This document shows positions 26,444 through 35,055 of a DNA stretch of 64,000 bases, one piece after another. The position numbers and the translations under genes are program-made. The stretch lies in contig JAIEPT010000063.1 of assembly GCA_019748295.1 (NCBI GenBank), positions 47,090 to 111,089 of the forward strand. Direction: 5' to 3'. Each line of letters begins with the position of its first letter. The first letter of the stretch is position 1. Below the pieces are notes generated by a model. It ran no database searches, was not told where the DNA came from, and saw only the letters and a program-made list of their open reading frames with translations. This DNA comes from Gemmataceae bacterium. GTDB lineage: Bacteria > Planctomycetota > Planctomycetia > Gemmatales > Gemmataceae.

Positions 26444-27088
26444 TCACATCCACCGCTTCGCACGTGCCATGCTCAATGCCGACAACGTGAAGCCGTCGCG
26501 GATGCGGCCGGAGCAGATTGCCTGATCGATTTCCTCGGCAGTCAACAGTAGCCGTTCCCGAATGCCTTCCGAAGGAACGAACGCATCCAAGTTGCTCAGC
26601 GTGGCGAACACGACATGATCGAACTTCCCGGAGATGCCGCTGTCAGGATAGATCGGTCCGAACAACGTGATCGCATCGACCTCGCCCTGGATCTCCTCGC
26701 GCACTTCACGGCGCACGTTGTCTTCCGGGCTGCAACCAGGGTCGCCGAAACCGCGTGGCAATTCGAGCAGCCAGCCACGGGCGGGGTGGCGGAAGATATC
26801 AATGAAGACGAATCGGTCCTCGTAGCGACTCAAGACGCAAACGCCCGGCGACGCGCCCTCGGCTCCCAAAATGCGCAGGTAAGCGACAGGGCCGCTCGGC
26901 CCAATCACCGGCTCATTGAGGACGCGGATGTATTGGTTCTCGAAGACGACGCCGCACTTGTCGTCGAGCGAAAGCCGCCGCACTTCCGCGTCATCCATGA
27001 TGAGGCGATACGGATCCTGGGCGCTGCCGGGAAACAGCCCGGGTTCAATTTGCTTGAGCTGAACATAGCGTTGGTAATGCGGCGTCAT
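26444..27088 (-). CDS. Nudix hydrolase with degenerate Nudix box
   Basis: A 214-residue protein whose middle part matches Nudix hydrolases: FRHPARGWLLELPRGFG, then a box with REVREEIQGEV. The catalytic REUxEE core is intact. The upstream Glu is replaced by Cys, and the Gly after the EE is shifted or replaced by Gln. The N-terminal ~75 residues are unlike ADP-ribose pyrophosphatases and unassigned. The start codon overlaps the tmk stop by 4 bp (ATGA), so the two are translationally coupled. Substrate unknown; a nucleoside diphosphate derivative is the family norm. Confidence 0.8.
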   Translation of the reverse strand: MTPHYQRYVQLKQIEPGLFPGSAQDPYRLIMDDAEVRRLSLDDKCGVVFENQYIRVLNEPVIGPSGPVAYLRILGAEGASPGVCVLSRYEDRFVFIDIFRHPARGWLLELPRGFGDPGCSPEDNVRREVREEIQGEVDAITLFGPIYPDSGISGKFDHVVFATLSNLDAFVPSEGIRERLLLTAEEIDQAICSGRIRDGFTLSALSMARAKRWM

Positions 27089-27714
27089 GAGTGTGGAAAC
27101 CGGTTGACGAAATCGCGCACCGCCTCGCGAATGCGAGACTGCACTTCTTCCGCGGATGCGGAGGCATCGACCACCCGGATGCGATCGGGTCGCTGCTTCG
27201 CCTCAATCAGAAACCCGCTGCGGACCCTTTCGTGGTACGTTTCGTCGCGGCTTTCGACGCGGTCGGCTTTCCCGGTTCGCCGAGTCTTCGCGAGGTCTTT
27301 CGGCAGATCGAGCACGACGACCAAATCGGGTTCGAGCCCAGCGGTCGCGAAGAGAGCCAAATCGCGAACCTTCTCGGGGTCCATCCCCCCCGCGTGTCCC
27401 TGATAGACGACATTGGCGAGAAGAAAGCGATCCGAAAGGACAAGGTTGCCGGCCTCAAGCGAGGGGCGGATGATCTCGTCCACGAGTTGGGCCCGGCTCG
27501 CCATGAAGAGCAACGTCTCGGCCGTCATCGACATGCGCTGCGATTTGTCGAGCAGGATTTGGCGTAGCGATTGGCCGACGACCGTGCCGCCTGGATCGGC
27601 GCATTGGGTGACGTTCCACCCCTGTTCCCGCAGCCATTCGGCCAGCAGGCGGCACTGGGTGGATTTCCCGGCTCCGTCGAGACCGTCGAGCGAAAGAAAG
27701 GGAGCACGCGACAT
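27085..27714 (-). CDS. tmk: Thymidylate kinase (dTMP kinase)
   Basis: A 209-residue P-loop kinase that makes dTDP from dTMP. Visible are FLSLDGLDGAGKSTQ (P-loop at about 8-17), DPGGT (in place of the more common EPGGT), LLFMASRAQLVDEIIRPSL and the DRF motif in LVLSDRFLLANVVYQG. ATG 27714 was chosen because it gives the standard N-terminus MSRAPFLSLDG. It overlaps the downstream Nudix gene by 4 bp. It is 32 bp downstream of the TPR gene's stop codon. Confidence 0.93.
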   Translation of the reverse strand: MSRAPFLSLDGLDGAGKSTQCRLLAEWLREQGWNVTQCADPGGTVVGQSLRQILLDKSQRMSMTAETLLFMASRAQLVDEIIRPSLEAGNLVLSDRFLLANVVYQGHAGGMDPEKVRDLALFATAGLEPDLVVVLDLPKDLAKTRRTGKADRVESRDETYHERVRSGFLIEAKQRPDRIRVVDASASAEEVQSRIREAVRDFVNRFPHS

Positions 27715-27746
27715 GCGGAGATTGTAGGGCCTCCGCATGCGTCGCG

Positions 27747-30299
27747 TCAGCGCTTGAAAGCGAGCAGGGGCAACTTGTTCTCGCCCGGCTGGATCGTCAC
27801 CACAAGGCCCGAGGTGTCCGGCCGGGCGTAGCGAGCCGGAAGCACATTGCGGGGCGGCGGAGCATCATCGTCAAGCTTACGGGCGGTGCGAGGGAACCAC
27901 TGGGCGGTCACGCGGTACTCGCCCGCAGGGGCGCCGTCGTCCTTGCTGTAGGTCGTGAGCACAAACGAGCCGTCTTCGGCAACCGTGCCGCGCGGACGTG
28001 GGGAATCGGGGTCTTCCTTGCTGACTGGGTGCAGCAGGATCGACGCTCCGATCATCGACTTGCCTTCGAAGGTCGCTTCGCCGCGTACCGGATGTACGGC
28101 TTCCTGCGTCGTTTTTTTGCCGAGCAGAATTCCGGGGAACACAAATCCTAAGAAAACAGCCAGCGCGATACCCGCAAGCGCTAGCGGCAAGGGGCGCTTC
28201 CATTGCGGGCGCTCGTCGTCGTCATCGGAAACGACATGCTTCGGCTTCGCTTTCGCGGTAGTCAGGGCCTTGGCTTTCGCTTCGCGCGTCCGCTCGGCCT
28301 GTTCCGCTTCGGCCTGTTTCCGCTCCCATGCGGCTGCTTCGGCCGCAAGTTCCTGTTCGAGGCGCAGTTGCTCCGCATCGACCTCGGCTTGCTGCAGTTC
28401 TTCAGAGGCGGAATCATCGATTGCAATGTAATCATCGAGGGCGGCTTCGTCCTCGGCTGGCTCTTCCTGCGGCGTTGGCTCATTGACCTCCTCGATGTTC
28501 TCGATCACCGGGACGGCAATGTACGTTTCCGCTGCCGGCTTCCCGGCATTCGATTTTTTCTTTGGCGTCGGCTTCTCAACGGGTTCGGAAACTTCGACGG
28601 CAGCCAACGTTTCGGGGAGCGTGTGTTGCTCGACGACGGTTGTGGAAGCGACCGTCGCTTTGTGCTCGGTTTCCGGAGGAGCGGCCGGCAGCACCGGAGC
28701 GGACTTGGGCGCGGCCGGCTTTTTTGCCTTCAACGACACCTTGAGGTTCGCCAGCACCGGCGCTTCCTCGGCCCGAATCAAAGGCTTCAAGCCATCAATG
28801 TAATCCGCGATTCGCAGCGTGGCCTGATGACGAGCGGCATCCGAAAGGGAGTTGTTGTTCCCCGCAAGGACGCACTTCGGGTCAAGGTGCAACGCGCGGA
28901 CGTATTCCTTGATCGCTTCCTGCACATCGCCCCGCGCATGGCAAATGGCACTTCGGGCGACATATCCCTGGGCATTGCGAGGGTCGAAGGCGATGAGTCG
29001 ATCCGCGTCTTCGAGTGCCGCGTCGTAGTTCTGTTCCATCAGATACGCCATGCTCCGCTCCTGATAAGCGAGCGGCAGGGCGTGGTCGATCTTGAGGGCG
29101 CTGCTGAAGTCGTTGATCGCGTCGCGGAACGAGCCAAGATGGAACTGAATATTGCCGCGTACCAGGTACGAGGCAGCGGATTCCGGCGATAGATAGACCG
29201 CTCGCGAAGCGTCGGCCAATCCCACGCGGGGTTCGCCCAAACGATCGAGCACGAGCGCCCGGCTCAAGAACGCGACGACAAGCCGAGGATGCAGTTGCAG
29301 CGTTTGGCCCAGATCTTCGAGCGATTCGCGAAGTCGGCCCAAGACGAGGCGGACCTTCGCGCGGTGGTAATACGCTTGACCATGCTCGCTGTCGCGGCGA
29401 AGCACCTCGTCGAAATCGGCGAGCGCTTCGGCCCAACGCTCTTCCAGACGATGCAGCGTGCCTCGGTGGAACCAAGTGCGAACATCGTCGGAATCGAATT
29501 GCAAGGCCTTGGTGCAATCGGCGATTGCCAAATCCCGTTCGCCGCGATGGCGTCGAGCAATCGCTCGGCTTGCCAATGCGGCCGCATTGCTCGGATGGCG
29601 GCGCAGGACCTCGGAGTAGTCCTGGATCGCTGCTTCATGGCGGTTGCAGGATCGGTAGGCGTGGCCGCGCTGGAGATAAGCCTGCACGCGGTGCGGGTTC
29701 AGTTGCAGTGATCGGCCGAAATCGGCGATCGCAGCGGGGTAGTCCCAATTCCGCAAATGCGTCTCGCCGCGTTGGAATAGGGCATCATCGTCGCTCGGAT
29801 TCGCTTCGACGATCTTGTTCCAATCGTCGAGGGCCGCGACGGTCAGGCCGAGTTCGGCGCGGACTATCGCGCGGATGCGGCGAGCGGGGTCATGATTTGG
29901 TTGCAGTTCAAGGACAGCGTCGCAATCGGCGACGGCTCGTTCGTGGTCACCCAGCATGTGCAGGGCGGCGGCGCGGCCGGAAAGGGCAGGGACCGGGTGG
30001 GCGCTCAGGCGGAGGGCCGTGCTGAAATCGGCGACCGCTCCGTCGTAGTCGCAGAGAAGTTGATGCGTTTCGCCCAGTTGCAGGTGCAGAAAAGGGGAGT
30101 ACGGGTCTTGCTGAATCGCGGACGCGAAATGTCGCACGGCTTGCCGATAGTCGCCTTGAACAAGCGCCTTCGCTCCCTGTTTCGCAAAGCGTTCGGCTGC
30201 CTCTTGATCGACGGTCGGCGTCTCGCAAGCTTCGCCGTCGGCCCCATTTTCATGAGTCGGTGCGAAGTCGCGATCGCGGTCGGCTGTTTCCGTGTTCAT
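27747..30299 (-). CDS. Large TPR protein with membrane anchor and transthyretin-like C-terminus
   Basis: An ~850-residue protein. Residues ~30-500 hold about a dozen tetratricopeptide repeats (LQLGETHQLLCDYDGAVADF-type units). Then follows a long disordered linker rich in Ala/Glu/Lys/Pro with a charged coiled-coil-like stretch, a single transmembrane helix (LALAGIALAVFLGFVFPGIL), and a C-terminal ~115-residue domain (VRGEATFEGKSMIGASILLHP ... GEYRVTAQW) like the carboxypeptidase-regulatory/transthyretin-like lipoproteins often found beside DUF1559 genes. I chose ATG 30299 for its AAGG site; ATG 30380 overlaps the DUF1559 stop as TAATG. TPR side cytosolic and beta-domain outside is the likely topology. 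Confidence 0.82.
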   Translation of the reverse strand: MNTETADRDRDFAPTHENGADGEACETPTVDQEAAERFAKQGAKALVQGDYRQAVRHFASAIQQDPYSPFLHLQLGETHQLLCDYDGAVADFSTALRLSAHPVPALSGRAAALHMLGDHERAVADCDAVLELQPNHDPARRIRAIVRAELGLTVAALDDWNKIVEANPSDDDALFQRGETHLRNWDYPAAIADFGRSLQLNPHRVQAYLQRGHAYRSCNRHEAAIQDYSEVLRRHPSNAAALASRAIARRHRGERDLAIADCTKALQFDSDDVRTWFHRGTLHRLEERWAEALADFDEVLRRDSEHGQAYYHRAKVRLVLGRLRESLEDLGQTLQLHPRLVVAFLSRALVLDRLGEPRVGLADASRAVYLSPESAASYLVRGNIQFHLGSFRDAINDFSSALKIDHALPLAYQERSMAYLMEQNYDAALEDADRLIAFDPRNAQGYVARSAICHARGDVQEAIKEYVRALHLDPKCVLAGNNNSLSDAARHQATLRIADYIDGLKPLIRAEEAPVLANLKVSLKAKKPAAPKSAPVLPAAPPETEHKATVASTTVVEQHTLPETLAAVEVSEPVEKPTPKKKSNAGKPAAETYIAVPVIENIEEVNEPTPQEEPAEDEAALDDYIAIDDSASEELQQAEVDAEQLRLEQELAAEAAAWERKQAEAEQAERTREAKAKALTTAKAKPKHVVSDDDDERPQWKRPLPLALAGIALAVFLGFVFPGILLGKKTTQEAVHPVRGEATFEGKSMIGASILLHPVSKEDPDSPRPRGTVAEDGSFVLTTYSKDDGAPAGEYRVTAQWFPRTARKLDDDAPPPRNVLPARYARPDTSGLVVTIQPGENKLPLLAFKR

Positions 30300-30379
30300 G
30301 TCTGGCCTTGAGGGAAGATCCATCGAAAGCGGACGACGCGAAGCCGGGCGTGGGCCCCGGCTCCGCGCCACGGAGTGCA

Positions 30380-31387
30380 TTAGTACCTGGGAATCGTTTC
30401 GCCGCCCGCACGGGTGACGAGCGCTGCGATGGTTCCCGGGGCGATCTGCTCGTCCAAGAAGCGGACCGAACCGTCGGAGAGGAGAATGTTGGCTCCGCCC
30501 GAGTGGAAGGCGTAGATGGCGCCCGAAGGATCCGGGCCGAGGGCAGGGGTACCCACCGCCAGCGGATAGGATCCGCCGTGGTCGAAGCCGTTATTGGCGT
30601 TGACCGTGACTGGGCCCCCGACCGCAGTGCCGCCCTTCGAGGTGCCAATGAGCCAAAGGTCGCTGGCCGGACGGCACCAGCCGCCGCCGTTGACGCCCGC
30701 GGCCTTGTAGTTCGAGTTGACCTTCACGCCGTTTCGGTAGAGGAACGGCCGGCCGCCCGACTCCGCCACGAAGATGGTATTGGACGTGCCGTCGGTGACG
30801 TCCGCGATCGCCACGGTTCCTGACTTGGTGAGGATCCCTTCGAGGTTCGTGGAAAGAGTAACGGCCGGGTTGTTCGCGACGAACGTGTTGTGAACGCCAT
30901 AGAGAGCCCCGTAGTCTCCGATCGAGACGATTTCCTTCGACGAGGCCCATCCGCCGACGACATCGGGATTGGTGTCAAGTCGATCCGGATTGGGGCTCGA
31001 AGGGCACACGAAGATCGGCAGCGGCAACGAAGTGTAGGCGAGGTTGACTGGCGCGTCCCAGTTTTGGGTGTTGTCGTAATTCTTGAACAGATTCGCCTGT
31101 TCGAGATAAGGCAGAATCTTGACGACCCAGCGTTCGCGCACCGTCGAAGTCGCACTGGGGCGAGCGTTGTTGGGGAAGAACTTCTTCACGTCGTGATAGC
31201 CATGCAACGCGATGCCGATCTGCTTCAGGTTGTTTTGGCACTGCGATCGGGCGGCCGAATCGCGGACCTTCTGGACGGCCGGCACGAGCAGGCCGATGAG
31301 CACCGCGATGATCGCAATCACCACGAGCAGTTCGATGAGCGTGAAACCTTTACGGCCACGCATCGTGCGGAGAACTTGGTTCTTCAT
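30380..31387 (-). CDS. DUF1559 family protein with type IV pilin-like N-terminus
   Basis: A 335-residue protein. The N-terminus GRKGFTLIELLVVIAIIAVLIGLLVPAVQ-like helix is a prepilin methylation/cleavage site, cut after Gly and anchored by the following helix. CQNNLKQIGIALHGYHDVKKFFP and the C-terminal HSGGANILLSDGSVRFLDEQI are the DUF1559 signature, a hugely expanded family in planctomycetes with pseudopilin-like features. AAGGA lies just before ATG 31387. The stop codon overlaps a potential start of the TPR gene (TAATG). A candidate promoter is ~290 bp upstream. Confidence 0.94.
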   Translation of the reverse strand: MKNQVLRTMRGRKGFTLIELLVVIAIIAVLIGLLVPAVQKVRDSAARSQCQNNLKQIGIALHGYHDVKKFFPNNARPSATSTVRERWVVKILPYLEQANLFKNYDNTQNWDAPVNLAYTSLPLPIFVCPSSPNPDRLDTNPDVVGGWASSKEIVSIGDYGALYGVHNTFVANNPAVTLSTNLEGILTKSGTVAIADVTDGTSNTIFVAESGGRPFLYRNGVKVNSNYKAAGVNGGGWCRPASDLWLIGTSKGGTAVGGPVTVNANNGFDHGGSYPLAVGTPALGPDPSGAIYAFHSGGANILLSDGSVRFLDEQIAPGTIAALVTRAGGETIPRY

Positions 31388-31578
31388 GATAATTCCTTGA
31401 GACGAAACGGGTGGAAGACTGTGGGAATTTCTTTAGACAAGGTTTCGGCGGAGCGGCCCATCACGGCCTGAAGTTTGGCCAGGGCGGCGGACGAGGCGTT
31501 GCATGGACCGGCGGAAAAAACATCGCGACATCTCGCTTCGAGATGCTCGCGTGTCTCCGGTGAGTTCCGGTCAACCAC
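31384..31578 (-). CDS. Possible 64-aa leader reading frame before DUF1559 gene
   Basis: A GTG-initiated frame of 64 codons whose TGA stop overlaps the DUF1559 start (ATGA). It lies within the transcribed leader predicted from the promoter at 31685-31712. No family is recognised, its composition is unremarkable, and GGGAGG is ~18 nt from the start codon, which is too far. It may simply be untranslated leader. Listed because of the exact overlap. Confidence 0.2.
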   Translation of the reverse strand: MVDRNSPETREHLEARCRDVFSAGPCNASSAALAKLQAVMGRSAETLSKEIPTVFHPFRLKELS

Positions 31579-31660
31579 GCGACGAATCTTGGGGTCGCCT
31601 CCCGAAGCACGGGTGGGCGTGGCGTAGTGTATGCCGCACCTTCATTGCGAGCGGCTAAAC

Positions 31661-31712
31661 ATTACTATGTGAATCATGTTGGTAATTATCGAGTTTTCGG
31701 CGACTGCGTCAA
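31661..31712 (-). promoter_or_regulatory. Candidate promoter plus Rrf2-type operator upstream of DUF1559
   Basis: Reading the - strand: TTGACG (31712-31707), 16 bp, GATAAT (31690-31685), then ATTACC...GTAAT down to 31661. The stretch 31661-31691 matches 37325-37355, upstream of the sulfate-binding-protein gene, at 28 of 31 positions, including 19 identical in a row (31673-31691). The surrounding region 31388-31851 has no convincing gene and becomes AT-rich beyond 31650. Confidence 0.5.
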
Positions 31713-31851
31713 TAGTGATTTCGGGAATCTTGCAATTTGACGCAAACCATTTGCTTAAAACGTGAAAGAACTAAAGAATAGGCCTGATCGATCAAAGTTT
31801 TTCAAATCGATTACAAGATTAGTATTCATTCAAGCTCGTCGCTATCTTTGG

Positions 31852-32541
31852 CTACCAGGCGAGCGCTTGGCCGTCGCGAAAGAACTTTCCGCTCTCCGAC
31901 TGCGACGCATCGACCGCTAGCCACACGATTCCGGACGCGCCTTGCTCGACGGATCGCGGGGCTTGGGGGCCGCCCATTTCGGTGCGGACCCAACCGGGGC
32001 ACACGGAGTTCACGGCAATGCCGTCCGGCTTCAGGGCTTCGGCGAGCATGATGGTGACGCCGTTGAGCGCGAGCTTCGAGATGCAGTAGCTCGGCACCCC
32101 AGCCGATAGGCCTTCGATTTGGCCATAGCCGCTTGAGACGTTGACCACGCGTGGATGCTTGGATCTGCGCAGCAGAGGCACAAACGCCTGCGTCAGGGCG
32201 AGCGGACCAAGCGTGTTGGTCTCGAAAGTCCCGGCCATGAGCGCGCGGCTCGCGGTCAGGATCGTCTGATCCGCCTCGGGGTAGATGCCGGCGTTGTTGA
32301 TGAGCACATCGAGCCGGCCGAAGCGGCTTTCCACTTCCGCGAACGCGCTGCGGATGCTGGCGTCGTCGCCGACATCGAGTTGGATCGCGACGGCGTCTGG
32401 GATTTCGCGGGCGGCTGCTTCGCCCGCTGCGAGGTCGCGCGATCCGAGGATAACGGTCGCGCCGCGCGTTGCCATCTGTCGGGCGGTTTCCTTGCCGAGG
32501 CCGCGATTGCCGCCGGTGATAAGGACGATGGTTTCGGACAT
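31852..32541 (-). CDS. Short-chain dehydrogenase/reductase
   Basis: A 229-residue classical SDR. The cofactor loop TGGNRGLG (about 9-16), NNAG (about 86-89), the catalytic Ser in VNVSSGYG and the YxxxK in SYCISKLALN are all present. NADP(H) is likely from the Arg in GSRD after strand 2. Substrate cannot be deduced. AAAGAGCATCACC precedes ATG 32541. It lies downstream of the sulfate operon on the same strand, separated by ~110 bp that include a diverged CCCAGG...CCTGGG hairpin (32607-32646). Confidence 0.9.
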   Translation of the reverse strand: MSETIVLITGGNRGLGKETARQMATRGATVILGSRDLAAGEAAAREIPDAVAIQLDVGDDASIRSAFAEVESRFGRLDVLINNAGIYPEADQTILTASRALMAGTFETNTLGPLALTQAFVPLLRRSKHPRVVNVSSGYGQIEGLSAGVPSYCISKLALNGVTIMLAEALKPDGIAVNSVCPGWVRTEMGGPQAPRSVEQGASGIVWLAVDASQSESGKFFRDGQALAW

Positions 32542-32652
32542 GGTGATGCTCTTTCGTGGGAATGGGGATACCGCGGGAGAGGAATGTTCTTACACGAGAG
32601 AGACTCGCAGGAACCCAGGAGCTCGCTGCGCTCGCCCCTGGGCTTTGAGGCG

Positions 32653-32835
32653 CTATCCCTTCTTGCGACTTACGCGTTTCTTCTCGGTGCGCTCGATCTG
32701 CACGACGACGCCGTCTTGCACGATCGCGGTTACGTATCCGAATTGCAGGTTTTCGAGCGCGTTGCGGATCAGTTTCAAAGTCGCGTCCTGCGGATCCTCG
32801 TGGGTCCGGACGTCGAGCGTTTCGGAGTTCGTCAT
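32653..32835 (-). CDS. DUF2292 / OscA-like small protein of sulfur metabolism
   Basis: A 60-residue basic protein. The core DATLKLIRNALENLQFGYVT followed by AIVQDGVVVQIERTEKKR is typical of the DUF2292 (YezD/OscA) family. In pseudomonads, oscA lies beside sulfate-uptake genes and is needed for organosulfur use. Here it is the last gene after cysA, ~98 bp downstream, with the R5 hairpin in the gap. This supports a sulfur-limitation role; the biochemical function is unknown. AAAAGGGACCTGCC precedes ATG 32835. Confidence 0.8.
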   Translation of the reverse strand: MTNSETLDVRTHEDPQDATLKLIRNALENLQFGYVTAIVQDGVVVQIERTEKKRVSRKKG

Positions 32836-32880
32836 GGCAGGTCCCTTTTAAAACAGCGACATCACGATGAGGCTGGAGAC

Positions 32881-32934
32881 ACCCCGCTGAAGCGGGGCAC
32901 TACGAGCTTGCAGTAATCCGCTTTAGCGGGTTTT
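32881..32934. repeat. R5 inverted repeat, copy 2
   Basis: ACCCCGCTGAAGCGGGG-type arm followed by a partner arm AATCCGCTTTAGCGGGTT; it ends at the cysA stop codon. Similar to 13697-13783. It could terminate or attenuate transcription between cysA and the DUF2292 gene. Confidence 0.75.
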
Positions 32935-34003
32935 AAATCGAATAGTCCGCAGTGAAGTAGCGCACCTGACGAGGTTGAACGAAAACGGTTTCTTCCGGCA
33001 GCAACACCAACTCCGCAAAGCGTTCCCGGCTCAATTCCACCATGATCGGCTTTGCCGTTCGCTCGTCGATCAATTGGACCCGAACAAGCGGGCCGGCCGG
33101 GTTGATGTGCAGAATGCGGGCTGCCAACGAGCCGTCGCTGGAATGTCGTTCGATATCGAGTTCGTGCGGGCGGACGTAGAGCGGCGTCGTCCCTTCGCCG
33201 GCGACCGAGACGGGCCGTTCGGCCGCAGCCGTCGAGCCGTGCGTGGCGCCGTGGAGTCGGGGTGAGCCGTGATCGAGTCGGCCATGGAACACGTTGACGT
33301 GTCCCAGAAAATCCATCACGAAGGCGCTGGCGGGGTGATCGAAAATCTGTTGCGGCGACCCTGACTGCTCGATCCGGCCTTGCCGCATCACGACCACTTC
33401 GTCGGCTACCTCGAAAGCCTCTTCCTGATCGTGCGTTACCAGAATGGTCGTGACCGCGATTTCCTTGTGAAATCGCCGCAACCAGGTGCGAAGCTCCTGC
33501 CGCACTTTGGCGTCCAAGGCTCCAAATGGTTCGTCCAGCAGCAGCACCTTCGGCTCCGCGGCAAGAGCGCGAGCCAGGGCGACGCGCTGACGTTGCCCGC
33601 CGGAAAGGTTTGCGGGCAAGCGTCGTTCGAGGCCATCGAGCCGCACCAAGTGCAACAACTCTTGAACGCGATCGTTGATTTTGGCCTTCGACCAGCCGCG
33701 AATTTTCAACGGGAAGCCGACGTTGTCGAACACGGTCATGTGCCGAAAGAGGGCATAGTGCTGAAACACGAAGCCCATGTCCCTATCGCGGGCGTTCGTC
33801 TTGGTCAGATCGTTGCCGTGCGTGGAGACGGAGCCGGAATCCGGATGCTCCAGCCCCGCGAGAATGCGGAGCAGCGTCGTTTTGCCGGAACCGGAGGGGC
33901 CGAGCAGGGCACACAGCGAGCCGGTCGGTACGGTTACGGACACGCCATCCAGCGCGGTAAACGACCCAAACCGCTTCACGACATTTTCGACGACCACGCT
34001 CAT
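32933..34003 (-). CDS. cysA: Sulfate/thiosulfate ABC transporter ATP-binding protein
   Basis: A 356-residue ABC ATPase. Walker [13 protein letters not shown] (about 34-45), signature [15 protein letters not shown], Walker [12 protein letters not shown], and switch His in [10 protein letters not shown] are intact. The C-terminal ~120 residues form a TOBE-like domain ([13 protein letters not shown]) typical of CysA. It energises uptake through CysT/CysW. ATG 34003 was chosen as the N-terminus [21 protein letters not shown]; the upstream open frame overlaps cysW and is spurious. An 84-bp gap containing a 15-bp-arm hairpin separates it from cysW. Confidence 0.95.
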   Translation of the reverse strand: MSVVVENVVKRFGSFTALDGVSVTVPTGSLCALLGPSGSGKTTLLRILAGLEHPDSGSVSTHGNDLTKTNARDRDMGFVFQHYALFRHMTVFDNVGFPLKIRGWSKAKINDRVQELLHLVRLDGLERRLPANLSGGQRQRVALARALAAEPKVLLLDEPFGALDAKVRQELRTWLRRFHKEIAVTTILVTHDQEEAFEVADEVVVMRQGRIEQSGSPQQIFDHPASAFVMDFLGHVNVFHGRLDHGSPRLHGATHGSTAAAERPVSVAGEGTTPLYVRPHELDIERHSSDGSLAARILHINPAGPLVRVQLIDERTAKPIMVELSRERFAELVLLPEETVFVQPRQVRYFTADYSI

Positions 34004-34031
34004 GTCATTCCTCTTCCGGAACTGGTCTTTC

Positions 34032-34084
34032 GCTTGCGGCTTAGCGTTCCAGAAAGCCCTGGCCTGGCTAAGCCGCAAGCGGCA
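34032..34084. repeat. Hairpin between cysW and cysA
   Basis: CGCTTGCGGCTTAGC pairs perfectly with GCTAAGCCGCAAGCG. It sits inside the sulfate operon and could set the ratio of cysW to cysA mRNA. Confidence 0.8.
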
Positions 34085-34086
34085 AC

Positions 34087-35055
34087 CTAAACCGCTTCCT
34101 TCTTCGTCTCCGCGGACTCGATCACCTTGCGTTCCAGGTACGTCTTGACGGCCAGCGTCACGAGAGCGAGCAGCGTCAGCACGGATGCGACCGCGAACGA
34201 AGCAGGCGAGTTGTATTCCTGAAACAGCTTGTCGATCCGCAGCGGCATCGTGTCGGTCTGCCCGGCGATTCGGCCCGAAACGACATACACCGCTCCGAAC
34301 TCGCCCATCGCGCGAGCGTTGCAAAGGATGATGCCGTAGAGAAGCCCCCACTTGATGTTCGGCAACGTTACGTACCAGAAGATCTGCCAGGGTTTGGCTC
34401 CCAAAGTAACGGCTGCCAACTCTTCGTCGGGCCCGATTTCTTCGAGCAGCGGGATGAGTTCACGTGCCACGAACGGGAAGGTCACGAACGAGGTCGCCAG
34501 CAAGATCGCGGGCCAGGAGAACAGGATCTTGATGTCCCACTCGCGAAGTTGCGGGCCGAGGAAACCTTGCATGCCGAACCAGAGTACGAACGCCAAACCC
34601 GCGACCACCGGCGACACGGAAAACGGCAGATCGATCAGCGTGATCAGCAGGGTGCGTCCCCTGAATTCGAAGCGAGCGATCGCCCACGCGGCGGCCACGC
34701 CGAAGACGGTATTCATCGCCACCGCCGCCGGCGCGATGAAGAGCGTCAACATCACCGCATGGCGAGTCTCGGGATCTTGCGTGAGATAGCGCCAATACGC
34801 CTCGGGCCCATTGGCGAAAGCCTGCACGAACACGTTGACCACAGGCAGCACGACGAGAATGCCCATGAACGCGACGGCAAGCAGGATCAGCGTGGTGCGG
34901 ACCCAGGTCGGATCCTGCTGGCCGCGCCGAAGCTTCCCGACCGCGGCTGGAGCGTTCGGCGCAGCCGGATCGACTGGCTTCGGCGATTCCAACGTGGCGC
35001 CCGATGCCGCCATGGCGCGTTCCTTCTTCGGCGGCGGAGCAAATCTAGTTTCCAT
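34087..35055 (-). CDS. cysW: Sulfate ABC transporter permease CysW
   Basis: A 322-residue inner-membrane permease with about six helices after a ~45-residue Pro/Ala-rich cytosolic N-terminus that is longer than usual. The EAA loop region [30 protein letters not shown] contacts Cys[22 protein letters not shown] is conserved in CysW. Its start overlaps the cysT stop by 11 bp. A second in-frame ATG 14 codons in (MAASGATL) is an alternative start. Confidence 0.94.
   Translation of the reverse strand: METRFAPPPKKERAMAASGATLESPKPVDPAAPNAPAAVGKLRRGQQDPTWVRTTLILLAVAFMGILVVLPVVNVFVQAFANGPEAYWRYLTQDPETRHAVMLTLFIAPAAVAMNTVFGVAAAWAIARFEFRGRTLLITLIDLPFSVSPVVAGLAFVLWFGMQGFLGPQLREWDIKILFSWPAILLATSFVTFPFVARELIPLLEEIGPDEELAAVTLGAKPWQIFWYVTLPNIKWGLLYGIILCNARAMGEFGAVYVVSGRIAGQTDTMPLRIDKLFQEYNSPASFAVASVLTLLALVTLAVKTYLERKVIESAETKKEAV

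Noticed and set aside
31388..31660. Leader of the DUF1559 gene considered as a SAM or other sulfur riboswitch
   Set aside because: I could not find the conserved core of SAM-I or other known classes. A covariance-model search would be needed to decide.
32607..32646. CCCAGG...CCTGGG element considered a further R1 copy (also 57660-57700)
   Set aside because: Only the outer CCCAGG/CCTGGG words match; the internal sequence differs. I treat these as weakly related at best.
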